From assembly GCA_002441395.1 (NCBI GenBank), contig DJVZ01000045.1:30686-94685 (forward strand): 64,000 bases of DNA, given 5' to 3'. The DNA is from Spirochaetaceae bacterium UBA6243 (GTDB lineage: Bacteria; Spirochaetota; Spirochaetia; Treponematales; Rectinemataceae). The notes beneath the pieces are model-generated. The model was not told where the DNA came from and searched no databases. It saw only the letters and a program-made list of their open reading frames with translations. The translations under genes were made by a program, and so were the position numbers. The number at the start of each line of letters is the position of its first letter. Within the stretch, counting starts at the first letter, position 1. Of the stretch, positions 25,517 through 34,453 are shown in pieces.

Positions 25517-25869
25517 AACCCCTGTCCTCCGCTCATAAGATTCCGCTGCGCCGCGGCACTTTTTTCATATTCTTCCCGCATCCGCACAAGGAGCGCTCGC
25601 CCGATGTCTGAGATGACATAGTACTTCCGGGGATGCCCGACTTCAGGAGTTTCCCATTGCGCCTCGATGCTTTCGTCCTTTGTCATACGCATGAGAAGTG
25701 GATACAAAGTGCCTTCAGTGACATCGACGCCGGCATTGTTGAGCCGTTCCATGATCGCCAGACCATAGCTTCTGCCGCTGTTCGATAGAAGCTCGAGCAC
25801 GCAGAGCTCGAGAAACCCTTTCCTGAACTGGCTTTTCCATTTTTCATACAGTCCCTCAGCTGCGCCCAT
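25513..25869 (-). CDS. PadR-family transcriptional regulator
   Basis: 118 residues with the PadR winged-helix pattern: FLELCVLELLSNSGRSYGLAIM (helices 1-2, in the N-terminal half), the TEGTLYPLLMRM recognition helix at about 50-61, and HPRKYYVISDIGRALL as the wing and following helix. PadR proteins usually repress an adjacent operon in response to a small molecule or partner protein. The four-base overlap with the HAAS-DUF4097 gene marks a typical regulator-partner pair. GGAAG precedes the ATG. Confidence 0.9.
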   Translation of the reverse strand: MGAAEGLYEKWKSQFRKGFLELCVLELLSNSGRSYGLAIMERLNNAGVDVTEGTLYPLLMRMTKDESIEAQWETPEVGHPRKYYVISDIGRALLVRMREEYEKSAAAQRNLMSGGQGL

Positions 25870-25996
25870 CGCACACTTCCTTTCTTCTCTCTAATCTTAG
25901 CATGCATTGTGGTGCAGCGCAGGCCCCGGTTCTCCGCGCCGCACAAATCGATTATTGGAATTATCACATTCATTCTCCAATGCCTGCCCGATCACC

Positions 25997-26245
25997 TCAG
26001 AGCGGAGGCCTTTTATCAAAGGAAAGTCTTTTATACAGTTCAATTGCCTCTTCCCTCGCATACATGTCAGCACGATTCTCACGACCATACACATCCCTGG
26101 AGGTGGAAGTATCAATGTTCCGACGGGGAGCCCTGCCCTGTTTGCCTGCCATGCGGCCAGACAGTGTAAGCGCATCGCGCCGCGCATGCGCCAGATCCAG
26201 GACAGAGCGCCATACGCGCCTCGCATCCATATGGATGATTTCCAT
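25997..26245 (-). CDS. Small hypothetical protein, 82 residues
   Basis: A basic 82-residue protein (MEIIHMDARRVWRSVLDLAH...) rich in Arg, with a helical N-terminal third and no membrane segment or known motif. Support comes from the AAGGAG six bases before the ATG and from its place in an otherwise empty stretch between padR and tatD. Competing open frames overlap it on both strands but lack a ribosome-binding site. Not recognised. Confidence 0.45.
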   Translation of the reverse strand: MEIIHMDARRVWRSVLDLAHARRDALTLSGRMAGKQGRAPRRNIDTSTSRDVYGRENRADMYAREEAIELYKRLSFDKRPPL

Positions 26246-26384
26246 GTCGTCTCCTTTTTTAAGAATATCTTGCTATACATAATATATTGGATGGCATCTT
26301 ATTTTGCAAGGAGTGAACCCACATTTTTTTAATTTCTTTTTCGCTTGGATTGACCGGCGAGCGCCAAAGGGACAGAATTGCTGC

Positions 26385-27152
26385 ATGTATTGCGATGCAC
26401 ACATTCATCTGGTGGATCTGGATGGGCGCGAGCCGGGGTTTGCGCGAAAAGCCCTGCAGTTTTCGTGGCGTGGTGCCGTAGTATCGCACGACCCCGCCGA
26501 ATTCTTGCAAAGCGAAGCACTTCGGGCGAAGATGCCTCCGACCATTGCAGGCTTCGGGATTCATCCTCAAAATCCGGATATGCAGAATGCCACTTTTCTC
26601 TCTTCTCTCTGCGATGAAAAGAAAATTCGGTTTATCGGCGAGACAGGTTTCGATTTCTTTGGCGACGGGCCGCTTCGATCCAGAAATCCCGATGCCATGC
26701 GCCAACAGGCCGAGGCATTCTTATTTCAGGCCCGCCTCGCCGCCCGCGCCCAATTGCCGCTCGTCGTCCACCTTCGAAAAGCGACAGATGTATTCATGGC
26801 GTACGGCCGGGAGCTCGACGGAGTCCCTTCAGTCATCTTCCATTGCTGGCCAGGCAGGCTCGAAGAGGCAAAGATGATACTCAAGAAAGGCATCAATGCG
26901 TATTTTTCTTTTGGCACGCCTCTGTTGCGCGACTCAAAGCATGCGATAGAATCTTTGCTTGGCCTTCCCGCGTCGCGGATTTTATCCGAAACCGATGCAC
27001 CCTGGCAGCCGCCGCACGGTTCTGCATGGACCAGACTCGAGCACATCGTCGATATCACCGATAAGATGGCCCATGTGCTGGAACTCGACTTAAAGGCGCT
27101 TGCACCACTCCTTGAGAAAAATTTCACGGCCGCATATCTTTTGGATAATTGA
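26385..27152 (+). CDS. TatD-family metal-dependent hydrolase
   Basis: 255 residues of the TatD/amidohydrolase fold, whose members act as metal-dependent DNases. Metal ligands are visible in order: CDAHIHL at the N terminus, GETGFDFF (Glu), VVHLRKA, FHCWPG and SETDAPWQPP. The ATG at 26385 puts the first metal motif at residue 3, as is usual; upstream in-frame starts are non-ATG. No strong ribosome-binding site is seen. tcdA follows 39 bases later, suggesting an operon. Confidence 0.88.
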   Translation: MYCDAHIHLVDLDGREPGFARKALQFSWRGAVVSHDPAEFLQSEALRAKMPPTIAGFGIHPQNPDMQNATFLSSLCDEKKIRFIGETGFDFFGDGPLRSRNPDAMRQQAEAFLFQARLAARAQLPLVVHLRKATDVFMAYGRELDGVPSVIFHCWPGRLEEAKMILKKGINAYFSFGTPLLRDSKHAIESLLGLPASRILSETDAPWQPPHGSAWTRLEHIVDITDKMAHVLELDLKALAPLLEKNFTAAYLLDN

Positions 27153-27191
27153 GCTTACAGTCGATTCCATGATGATGCCGGAGCATGCCGT

Positions 27192-27938
27192 ATGACGAAT
27201 CTACAGAATGTCCCTTCCGAAAAATCCAGCGGATCATTTTTCGACAGAACCAGGATTATTGTGGGCGAGTCTGGCTTGTGCGCATTGGCCAACGCGCATG
27301 TGGCGGTTTACGGTCTCGGGGGTGTCGGAGCGGCATGCGCACTGGATCTTGTGCGGGCCGGAGTTGGCTATCTGCATGTTGTTGATTTCGACACCGTTGA
27401 AACCTCAAATTTGAACAGACTCGCATTCGGTTTTCAAAGGTATGTAGGACAGGCCAAAAGCGACGCTTTTATCGATGTGGCAAAAGAAATAAACCCGGCC
27501 ATAGAAATTGTGGGCGAAAAACTTTTCTTTTCCAGTGATACCGCAGCGGGCATTATCGCCCGCGAATGCTCCGTCCACGCCGACTGTGTCGATTCACTCG
27601 GCCCGAAAGCGAGCCTCATCGCCGCGCTGCGCCAGGGAGATTTTATCTTCATTTCGAGCATGGGAACGGCAGGGCGTCTCATGCCAGAAAGACTGAAGCT
27701 CGGTCCGATGGCGTCAGTCAAAGGCTGCCCCTTGGCGCGGGCCGTGCGCCAAAAGCTCTCAAAAATGCAGATACCGCTCGATTTTCCCGCTGTGTGGTCG
27801 GATGAACCGGCTGTTAGACCGCTTCCTCGAGAGGGGCGAAGGGGAATTCAGGGCTCCGCACCATTTGTGCCTCAAACAGCAGGACATTTTATGGCTGCAT
27901 GGATTGTGCGGAGGCTCTTGGAGGATGCACATGTTTGA
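27192..27938 (+). CDS. tcdA: tRNA threonylcarbamoyladenosine dehydratase (TcdA/CsdL)
   Basis: 248 residues of the ThiF/E1-like family. The nucleotide-binding loop is YGLGGVGAACALDLVRAG (about residues 37-54), followed by DFDTVETSNLNR, with the adenylate-binding Asp and Arg, and ADCVDSLGPKASLI. TcdA converts t6A to cyclic t6A at position 37 of ANN-reading tRNAs, using ATP. The C-terminal AGHFMAAWIVRRLL is typical. It overlaps the aminotransferase start by eight bases. Confidence 0.88.
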   Translation: MTNLQNVPSEKSSGSFFDRTRIIVGESGLCALANAHVAVYGLGGVGAACALDLVRAGVGYLHVVDFDTVETSNLNRLAFGFQRYVGQAKSDAFIDVAKEINPAIEIVGEKLFFSSDTAAGIIARECSVHADCVDSLGPKASLIAALRQGDFIFISSMGTAGRLMPERLKLGPMASVKGCPLARAVRQKLSKMQIPLDFPAVWSDEPAVRPLPREGRRGIQGSAPFVPQTAGHFMAAWIVRRLLEDAHV

Positions 27939-29103
27939 ACCATTTGGGCTTGAGCGATTTTTTGCTCGCCATGAATTCAGTGCCCGATACCTTCTGTGCA
28001 CTTCAGACTGCGAAAGCATGTCGATCGACGAGCTGCTCGCACTGACAGGACAGTCGTCAGAAGCCTTGGATGCTTTGCAGCGCACCTGGCTCGGCTACAC
28101 CGAATCGAAAGGTTCTCCTCTCTTGCGGGAGAAAATAGCTCGTTTCTACCGCGGCCTTGACCCGGACTCAATTCTTGTGCATTCAGGCGCCGAAGAAGCC
28201 ATCCTCAATTTGTACCTCGCCACGGTACGACCTGGCGACACGGTGATTGTCAATTGGCCATGCTATCAGTCTCTTATCGAGATACCCAAAGGCCTTGGCG
28301 CAGAGACCCTGAAATGGAAGGTCAGAGAACACGAGGGACGATGGTTTTTTGATCCGGATGAGCTGGAGCAGCTGATATGCGGTGCAGAGAGCTCCTCCGG
28401 GCGGCAAAAAGTGAAAATGCTTGTCCTCAACATGCCTCACAATCCGACGGGAGCGCTTATGACGCCCGGTGAGTTCAACCGCGTAGTGGACATCTGCAGA
28501 GCCCGCGAAATCCTGCTCTTAGTCGATGAGGTGTACCGCATGCTCGAGCTTGGCGCCACTCAGCGGCTGCCCGCCGTCTGTGAAATCTATGAAAACGCCA
28601 TTTCACTTTCGGTGCTTTCCAAAGCATGGGGGCTCGCCGGCCTCAGAATCGGTTGGCTTGCGACCCGCCGCAAGGATATTCTCGATAAAGTCGCTGCAGT
28701 TAAGGACTATAATTCAATCTGCGCATCGGCGCCGTCCGAGACGCTGGCCTGCATCGCACTCGATCATTCCGACAAAATTCTCGCAAGAAACAAGGCCATC
28801 TGCGAAGCGAACGTCGTGCATTTTAAGCATTTTTTTGAGCGACACAGGGAATTGTTTACATGGATACCGGCCCGGGCCGGGTCTGTTGCATTTCCAGCAC
28901 TTCTCAGTGCCGGTCACCAGCATTGGCATGATGCTGCCAGTCTCGCCGATCAGCTCTTGCAGGAGACGGGCGCTTTGATCTTGCCCGGTGCTCTCTACGG
29001 CCAAGAATTCGGGCTTCATTTCCGCATCGGGCTGGGACGACGTGCAGTGCCGGAGGGGCTTTCTGTATTCAGCCGGTGGCTTGAAGCGCGGGGGGAAAAC
29101 TGA
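27931..29103 (+). CDS. PLP-dependent class I/II aminotransferase
   Basis: 390 residues of fold type I. NMPHNPTGAL and VDEVYRML carry the Asn/Asp cofactor contacts, the Schiff-base Lys is in VLSKAWGLAGLRIGW, and the carboxylate-binding Arg is in FRIGLGRR. The N terminus (MFEPFGLERFF to LLCTSDCES) resembles a branch containing capreomycidine-synthase-like enzymes; the substrate is unknown. The ATG at 27931 is favoured because TTGGAGG lies six bases upstream, so the gene overlaps tcdA by eight bases; an ATG two codons earlier also exists. Confidence 0.88.
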   Translation: MFEPFGLERFFARHEFSARYLLCTSDCESMSIDELLALTGQSSEALDALQRTWLGYTESKGSPLLREKIARFYRGLDPDSILVHSGAEEAILNLYLATVRPGDTVIVNWPCYQSLIEIPKGLGAETLKWKVREHEGRWFFDPDELEQLICGAESSSGRQKVKMLVLNMPHNPTGALMTPGEFNRVVDICRAREILLLVDEVYRMLELGATQRLPAVCEIYENAISLSVLSKAWGLAGLRIGWLATRRKDILDKVAAVKDYNSICASAPSETLACIALDHSDKILARNKAICEANVVHFKHFFERHRELFTWIPARAGSVAFPALLSAGHQHWHDAASLADQLLQETGALILPGALYGQEFGLHFRIGLGRRAVPEGLSVFSRWLEARGEN

Positions 29104-29482
29104 TCACGTGCCGATCAGTCGCAGCCAAACAAGAATCGATGTGGATTTTCGCTACAAAAAAGCAGCTTTAGGTCATTATCCAGGGCGCTTCCCGAGAAAT
29201 TTTCCAGTTAATCCCTGTATGAGCGGACCTTGAAGAGATTGACCATAAAATCCGATCCATAGAGAATACGGCGCGACACTTTCTCCGCCGCATACCGTCC
29301 CAAAAATGAAAGAGGCGACAGGCTGCGAAAGGCACATAAGTATCAACAGTGACCAGCAGCAATGCCGCGCATTTTGCTCATGGTGGGCAGGTATCATTTT
29401 TTCATATCTCAGGCCAGAATGCGGGGATGAAAAAAAATCAGATTCAATGTATATTATACACAGATCATACGAAGGAAGAACA
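29104..29482. other. Intergenic region of 379 bases
   Basis: No convincing gene, tRNA or strong terminator was seen. CTGATC/GATCAG just after the aminotransferase stop could form a weak 6-bp hairpin. A minus-strand frame (about 29176-29397) lacks a ribosome-binding site. The right end carries an AT-rich promoter-like segment with a 13-base palindrome. Confidence 0.5.
29448..29460. promoter_or_regulatory. 13-base palindrome in a promoter-like segment
   Basis: TGTATATTATACA is a perfect palindrome around one central base. It contains a -10-like TATATT or TATTAT and lies 23 bases before the start of the 145-residue gene. It may be an operator overlapping the promoter; no -35 box is obvious. Confidence 0.4.
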
Positions 29483-29920
29483 ATGATGCAAGCTGATGTC
29501 GAAGCATTTTGGGCTAATTTCGAACAGGAAATCGGCGAGACAATACTCTCGAAGACCATGGGCCAGCATTTCAGCTCGCGGAAATCACAGGGGGAATGGG
29601 GCCTTCTTGTGCTCACGGGCTCAGCGATTCGCTTTCGCCCGACTCCGGGAGAAAACTGGTTTCAATCGCTTTTCAGAATGGCCGCACCAAAAGTTCCGCA
29701 GGAGCCTCTTTCTGACATCGTACTTCCCTTAGCCTTCATCACGGCGATCGAATTGCCTAAAAAGCGCTTCTTCGACTTCCTTTTCAGCCCGCCTTTTACT
29801 GTATTTACGCTGCGGTATCGACTCGGCGAGGAAGAAAAAAGCTTGTTGTTGGGGGCTGATCCAAAATCCGAATTCTTTGACAAACTCCTTGCAGAACTTC
29901 CTGTTTTGAATGGAACATGA
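29483..29920 (+). CDS. Conserved-looking hypothetical protein, 145 residues
   Basis: No family was recognised. The N-terminal half is helical and acidic (QADVEAFWANFEQEIGETIL) and is followed by alternating hydrophobic beta-like segments (GLLVLTGSAIRF, PLAFITAIELP, FTVFTLRYRL) that suggest a PH-like or small beta-barrel domain. No signal peptide or membrane helix. AAGGAAG precedes the ATG pair at 29483/29486. The stop overlaps the next gene's ATG by four bases, so the two are co-translated and may work together. Confidence 0.7.
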   Translation: MMQADVEAFWANFEQEIGETILSKTMGQHFSSRKSQGEWGLLVLTGSAIRFRPTPGENWFQSLFRMAAPKVPQEPLSDIVLPLAFITAIELPKKRFFDFLFSPPFTVFTLRYRLGEEEKSLLLGADPKSEFFDKLLAELPVLNGT

Positions 29921-31002
29921 GCGACATTTATCAACAGCTTGAAGATACAAACATTCTTTTTTTTGAATATGGTATCACGGCGATCGACGCCTATTACGAT
30001 GAAAAGCCTCGCCCGATTCGGTTTCTTGTAGTGCAGGGTTCCGTGATCGAGCTAGCCCGCTGCTTTGGCGAACTGCAATATCCGGCCCTGCCCTATGCCG
30101 ATGCCTCGTTTCAGGAAGAGGCGAGATTCCTCTGCACCGAGAATGCGCTTGAAGACGATCTCGGCGGACCATGGATGAATTTCCGCAAGAATCCTCTGAA
30201 CGGCATATTTTACGACAAAGACAATATCTATGATGAACTAAGGGCCCGGACTCTTCCGTCGCGTTATGCAAAATCAGAACGAAGCCTTTTTGACGCCGCA
30301 ATATTTGCGACACTCCGTGAAACCCTTATGCCGGAATCCGAAGAACTTGTCATCCCTGCATCTACGTCTGTTCTTTTTCAAAAAGACTTGCTCATCAGCA
30401 TTCTCTCCGGCCCCTACCCCGCCTCCGGCTTTGAACTTCTCAAGCGGAGCGGCTTTATTGCGCGGGAATGGCCGGAATTGGCTCTCCTCGATGAGGTCGA
30501 TCATTCGAAAGATTTCCATCCCGAAGGAAATGGCTGGAACCATACCATGCAGACATTTTCGTACAGGAAAGACCGCGACCTCACCCTCTCCCTGGCACTG
30601 CTTCTCCATGATATCGGGAAGCCGGAATCCCAAAGCCGTGAAGGCAGACGTTTCGATCAGCATGCTGAACTGGGTGCCCGCCGCGCAAGGAAATTCCTTT
30701 CGCGCTTGGGCTTCCCCAAAGGAATTCAGGAGGATGTCGGATTTCTTATCCGCTACCACATGATGCCGGCGGCGCTTGCGGTTCTGCCAATTCAAAAGAC
30801 CGAAGCATTGATTACCGACGCTCGTTTCCCTGCGCTGCTTGAGCTTTTCCGCTGCGACGAATTTTCCAGTTTTAAAGACCCTGAACGCTATTACGAGGCA
30901 TGCAATGCCTACCAGACAATCCGGCGCAACATGAAAAATCCTTACAGGAATGCTGACGGCTCAAAACAACGTGCAAACAAGCGTCCCCCTTCGCATTATT
31001 AA
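29917..31002 (+). CDS. HD-domain protein related to CCA-adding enzymes, nucleotidyltransferase site lost
   Basis: 361 residues. The central and C-terminal parts resemble the HD half of bacterial tRNA nucleotidyltransferases: GFIAREWPELALLDEV, then GNGWNHTMQTF, LLLHDIGKP (His-Asp pair near residue 232) and RYHMMPA. The N-terminal 150 residues align loosely with the polymerase palm (LEDDLGG...RKNPLNGIFYD compared with EEDLxRRDFTINA) but lack the GGxVRD and DxD catalytic motifs. It is probably a phosphohydrolase or RNA-binding relative, not a CCA-adding enzyme. Its ATG overlaps the previous stop by four bases. Confidence 0.75.
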   Translation: MSDIYQQLEDTNILFFEYGITAIDAYYDEKPRPIRFLVVQGSVIELARCFGELQYPALPYADASFQEEARFLCTENALEDDLGGPWMNFRKNPLNGIFYDKDNIYDELRARTLPSRYAKSERSLFDAAIFATLRETLMPESEELVIPASTSVLFQKDLLISILSGPYPASGFELLKRSGFIAREWPELALLDEVDHSKDFHPEGNGWNHTMQTFSYRKDRDLTLSLALLLHDIGKPESQSREGRRFDQHAELGARRARKFLSRLGFPKGIQEDVGFLIRYHMMPAALAVLPIQKTEALITDARFPALLELFRCDEFSSFKDPERYYEACNAYQTIRRNMKNPYRNADGSKQRANKRPPSHY

Positions 31003-31027
31003 ATCCGCCATATTGTGTCCAGAACCC

Positions 31028-32242
31028 TTAGGAGGCGAACATCCAGGGGCTGTAAGAGAGCACCCAGCGGGGGGGCTTGAATGTGCCCAGTTCTCCATAA
31101 TGTTCAATCAGTACGTTGACGATTCGCTGATCGAGAGGCATCTGCTTCATCTTTTCAAAGGCGCTCGAAGGGTGTATGGGATTGCGGTAAGGACGTTCGC
31201 CTACAAGCGCCTCGAAAACATCGACTACCGCAATGATCTTCGATTCCAAAGGTATTTCTTTCCCTTTCAGACCATCCGGATAACCGGAACCGTCTTCTCT
31301 TTCGTGATGATGCAACACAATGTTGCTTAAATGTTCAAATTCCTTAAAGCTTCTGAGAATTCGCGCGGATATCACGGGATGCTGTTTCATCTGGGCAAAC
31401 TCTTTGGAATCGAGCTTGCCTGTCTTCGTGACAATGCTTGTAGACACACCAATCTTGCCAATGTCATGAAGCAGCGCCGCCACATATAAATTCTTCAGCC
31501 GTTTGCCTTTAAATCCAAGCTTTTTCCCTACAAAGAGCGCAAATATTGCAACATTTCTCGAATGGCTGGCCGACACTTTCTCTGTCTGCTCAAAAAGATA
31601 TATAATCGATTCAAGGCCTCGGGTATCAAGGAAGAAATCGCTTTTACGGAAATAATGCTGCAAAATAAACCATACGATCAAGCTGGTCAGCAATGCCATA
31701 AAAGCAATATTCCATAGGCTGAAGAAGGGAACGCTCGGAGAGACAGGGATGCCGTATATGGTCTTGCGTCCGTGTACCGTATCGATTCTGAACTCGTGAG
31801 GCGAGACGATATCGAGCAGGTTCTGAGCCTGGATGACCGTCACAGCAAAAGTATTCGGCGCCGTTTTTGTTTCGTCATCATTTCGAATGGGGTATTCAAT
31901 CCGTAGAAGCTCACCATCCAATGTGATGACGAAATTTTCCTCCGGCGGGATTCCCTGACCAATTTCCAATGAGTCGATGAGAGGAAAACTTTCCTTCGCA
32001 TCCTGCGCGAGCTCATTCGCTTCGGCAAGTTTGCCTTCCATAATCAAATCATATAATCCTGTCCACGCAAAATAGCCGTTGTAGACTGCAGATGCCTGCA
32101 AATCAATCACACTTTTCAATGCATGATCGATTGTGTCGAAATTGCGGTCTGCAACATATCTTTGCACACCATAAAAAGCCACTCCAACCACAAGTATGGT
32201 AACAAGGGTTATTATAATAGGAACAAATAACTTTCTTTTCAT
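31028..32242 (-). CDS. HD-GYP domain membrane protein, likely cyclic-di-GMP phosphodiesterase
   Basis: 404 residues. Membrane helix one is at about 7-27 and a second lies near 183-203; between them is a periplasmic sensor domain of about 150 residues (CHASE4-like in layout). The cytoplasmic part holds an HD-GYP domain with LLHDIGKIG (HD) and HHHEREDGSGYPDGL (HHExxDGxGYP), so the active site is intact. Such proteins hydrolyse cyclic di-GMP, a regulator of motility. AGGAAAAG precedes the ATG. It lies 22 bases after the DUF2007 gene. Confidence 0.9.
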   Translation of the reverse strand: MKRKLFVPIIITLVTILVVGVAFYGVQRYVADRNFDTIDHALKSVIDLQASAVYNGYFAWTGLYDLIMEGKLAEANELAQDAKESFPLIDSLEIGQGIPPEENFVITLDGELLRIEYPIRNDDETKTAPNTFAVTVIQAQNLLDIVSPHEFRIDTVHGRKTIYGIPVSPSVPFFSLWNIAFMALLTSLIVWFILQHYFRKSDFFLDTRGLESIIYLFEQTEKVSASHSRNVAIFALFVGKKLGFKGKRLKNLYVAALLHDIGKIGVSTSIVTKTGKLDSKEFAQMKQHPVISARILRSFKEFEHLSNIVLHHHEREDGSGYPDGLKGKEIPLESKIIAVVDVFEALVGERPYRNPIHPSSAFEKMKQMPLDQRIVNVLIEHYGELGTFKPPRWVLSYSPWMFAS

Positions 32243-32264
32243 TAAACTTTTCCTGATATAAAAA

Positions 32265-32492
32265 TTACTTTTCTATTTTCTTATGCTCCTTGAAATTTGC
32301 CACGATTGCTTCAGCATCTGTTTCGGCGTCATCAGGGACAATCACCTTTGCGCCTTTCGGCTCTATCGAATAAAACGGATTAATGTCCAGCATCTGATCG
32401 GAGAGCAATTCTGCAGGAATGCCCGCGGATTCGAGCATAGTCTTCACAACAATTGCATCTTCGAGAAATGCCGATACGAATACTGTCTTCAT
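32265..32492 (-). CDS. DUF2007-type small protein
   Basis: 75 residues matching the DUF2007 putative signal-transducing family (PII-like ferredoxin fold): VFVSAFLEDAIVVKTMLESAGIPAELL reads as strand-helix-strand and VIVPDDAETDAEAIV as the second half. No membrane segment. Its ATG overlaps the aminopeptidase stop by four bases, so expression is coupled. Function is unknown. Confidence 0.8.
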   Translation of the reverse strand: MKTVFVSAFLEDAIVVKTMLESAGIPAELLSDQMLDINPFYSIEPKGAKVIVPDDAETDAEAIVANFKEHKKIEK

Positions 32493-33907
32493 ATTCCTGA
32501 CCTTGCTTTTTCCAGTGCTTCAGCTTTTTTATCGAATGCCGGGCCCAAGCGCCGCGCACCACTTTCCGTGATGCACCAGTCTTCCTCGATGCGCATGCCA
32601 CCAACGGACATCCACTTCTCGATGATATCATATTTTAGAAAGTCTTTGCAAATATTTTCCGCTCGCCATTTCTGGACAAGCTGAGGAATAAAATATATGC
32701 CAGGTTCGACGGAGTGCACCATTCCGGGCTTGAGCGTTTTTGCGAGCCTGAGCGAGCGCAGGCCAAACTGATCGCTTCTCCTGAGTTCCTCGCCATATCC
32801 CACATAGTCTTCGCCCAAACCTTCCATGTCATGTACATCAAGGCCTATCTGGTGCCCAAGCCCATGAGGGAAAAAGAGCGCGTGGGCCCCGGCTTCAACC
32901 GCCTCATGTGGGTCACCGCGCATCAGCCCCAACGAGATAAGTCCTTTCGCAATGGCCAGCGAAGCTGTCTTATGGATGTCAATGAATCGCACACCGGGAG
33001 CCAATGCCCTCGCGGTGGTCTCAAAGGCCTGGTACAACACCTCATATATCGCACGGGCCTGCGTTCCAAGCCGGGGGCCCACCGGAAAAGTCGTCGTCAG
33101 GTCACCCGCATATCCGGAAGGCATCTCCACGCCGGCATCGAGCAAAAAAGTATCTTGTGCAGTGGCGGCATACCCAGTGGGCGAATTATGGAGGACAGCG
33201 CCCCTGCATGTCGCGATAGTCGCAAAGCTGAGTTCGCAGCCCTGCGCGCTTGCGCGTGAAAGAACGTAGTCGGCGGCGGCTTTCTCCGTCCATCCTGGTT
33301 CAAGAGAATGCAGAAGATCTTCGTGGATGGCCTTAGTGATGGCCACGGCGCGCTCAATCTCAGCAATTTCTTCAGGCCCCTTGATTTCCCGTACGCCAAC
33401 AAGGGCCAGGATGACACGCGGATCGACAAACTGGCGCAGGAGGTCGCGCCGAGCGGAATCGCCCTGGCTGAACAGTTCAGCCAGCTTGTCCGCCTGTTCG
33501 CTGCGGTAAGAGGGGAGAATAAAAAGCGGCTCTTGCTTGGCAAGCCTGTCCGCCACCAGAGAATGCAGTGCGGAAAACGGCGACGAATAATCGATTCCGG
33601 CTTTGTATGCAAGCTCTTTGGAAGAAGGCAGTTCACCTGTCCAAATAATATCATCCAGACTTGGTTCGTCTGCATACAAACAGGTGCGCCCGGTTTCGAT
33701 GTCGAGAGAATATCCAAAATCAGGAAAACCTGTGCCCACAAAATAGAGCCACGACGAATCTTGCCTGAAAGGATAGCAATTTGAGGGATAGTTGCGCGGG
33801 GATTCACTGTTGGCAAGCAAAATGAATGTCCCCCGTGTAATTCCGCGCTCACAAAGAGCGCGAATGAATGCCTCTTTTCTTTTTATATATATTTCACGCG
33901 TAAACAT
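32489..33907 (-). CDS. pepP: Xaa-Pro aminopeptidase (M24B, PepP-like)
   Basis: 472 residues with an N-terminal AMP_N-type domain and a C-terminal pita-bread M24 domain. The dinuclear metal ligands are all present: LDAGVEMPSGYAGDLTTTF (two Asp), FPHGLGHQIGLDVHD (His), VHSVEPGIYF (Glu) and GMRIEEDW (Glu). It removes N-terminal residues before proline. The ATG at 33907 gives the usual N terminus (MFTREIYIKRKEAFI); the longer in-frame extension is not family-like. No good ribosome-binding site is seen. It heads an operon with the DUF2007 and HD-GYP genes. Confidence 0.92.
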   Translation of the reverse strand: MFTREIYIKRKEAFIRALCERGITRGTFILLANSESPRNYPSNCYPFRQDSSWLYFVGTGFPDFGYSLDIETGRTCLYADEPSLDDIIWTGELPSSKELAYKAGIDYSSPFSALHSLVADRLAKQEPLFILPSYRSEQADKLAELFSQGDSARRDLLRQFVDPRVILALVGVREIKGPEEIAEIERAVAITKAIHEDLLHSLEPGWTEKAAADYVLSRASAQGCELSFATIATCRGAVLHNSPTGYAATAQDTFLLDAGVEMPSGYAGDLTTTFPVGPRLGTQARAIYEVLYQAFETTARALAPGVRFIDIHKTASLAIAKGLISLGLMRGDPHEAVEAGAHALFFPHGLGHQIGLDVHDMEGLGEDYVGYGEELRRSDQFGLRSLRLAKTLKPGMVHSVEPGIYFIPQLVQKWRAENICKDFLKYDIIEKWMSVGGMRIEEDWCITESGARRLGPAFDKKAEALEKARSGI

Positions 33908-34068
33908 ACGTATATTGTATGAGTTCCCGAGATAGTGGTCAATCTGGAGAAGGTTTGAGAATGCCAGAATGCGGTTCTGCATGAGTGAAGACGGATCCTT
34001 CGCAATAGAAGGCAAAATACATGCTTTCGCTACAGAGATACGCGTTTTATTAGGGTAATCTTATCCAA

Positions 34069-34422
34069 ATGGACTATGTGCGATATTGCCTTGCATCCAA
34101 TCTGCGGCTGAGAAGAAGCATTCTTCAAATGTCTCAGGAAGAGCTGGCCCATCTGGCAAACCTTTCGCCAGGATTTATCGCCAATTTGGAAACAGGAAGA
34201 AATTTCCCATCGAGCAAAGCAATACTCAAGATTTCGTCTGCACTCAAAATTGAACCATGGAAACTTTTTCTCGATCCGCAAAAGCAAGACATGTTCTTTA
34301 CACGCGACGAAGTATTTCAATGGCTGGAAGACTCCCGTGAGCGATTGCTGGGGCTTTCTCCAAAACAAGACGAACAGAACGACGAATCCCAGTCAAGCGA
34401 CGACGCTTCACCCCAAGATTGA
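34069..34422 (+). CDS. XRE-family helix-turn-helix regulator
   Basis: 117 residues. The helix-turn-helix domain spans about residues 7-65 (LRLRRSILQMSQEELAHLANLSP, then GFIANLETGRNFPSSKAILKI), a typical Cro/XRE pattern with the recognition helix at PGFIANLETG. The C terminus is acidic and low in complexity (SPKQDEQNDESQSSDD), probably disordered. It lies 31 bases before the inactive M16 gene and divergent from pepP, and may regulate either. Confidence 0.85.
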   Translation: MDYVRYCLASNLRLRRSILQMSQEELAHLANLSPGFIANLETGRNFPSSKAILKISSALKIEPWKLFLDPQKQDMFFTRDEVFQWLEDSRERLLGLSPKQDEQNDESQSSDDASPQD

Positions 34423-34453
34423 CAATGTGTGTTTCGCTTTTTACTATGAAAGA

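Noticed and set aside
29176..29397. A minus-strand frame of about 73 codons in the 29.1-29.5 kb gap, with a hydrophobic N terminus
   Set aside because: No ribosome-binding site and no conserved-looking pattern; the frame extends upstream antisense to a better-supported gene.
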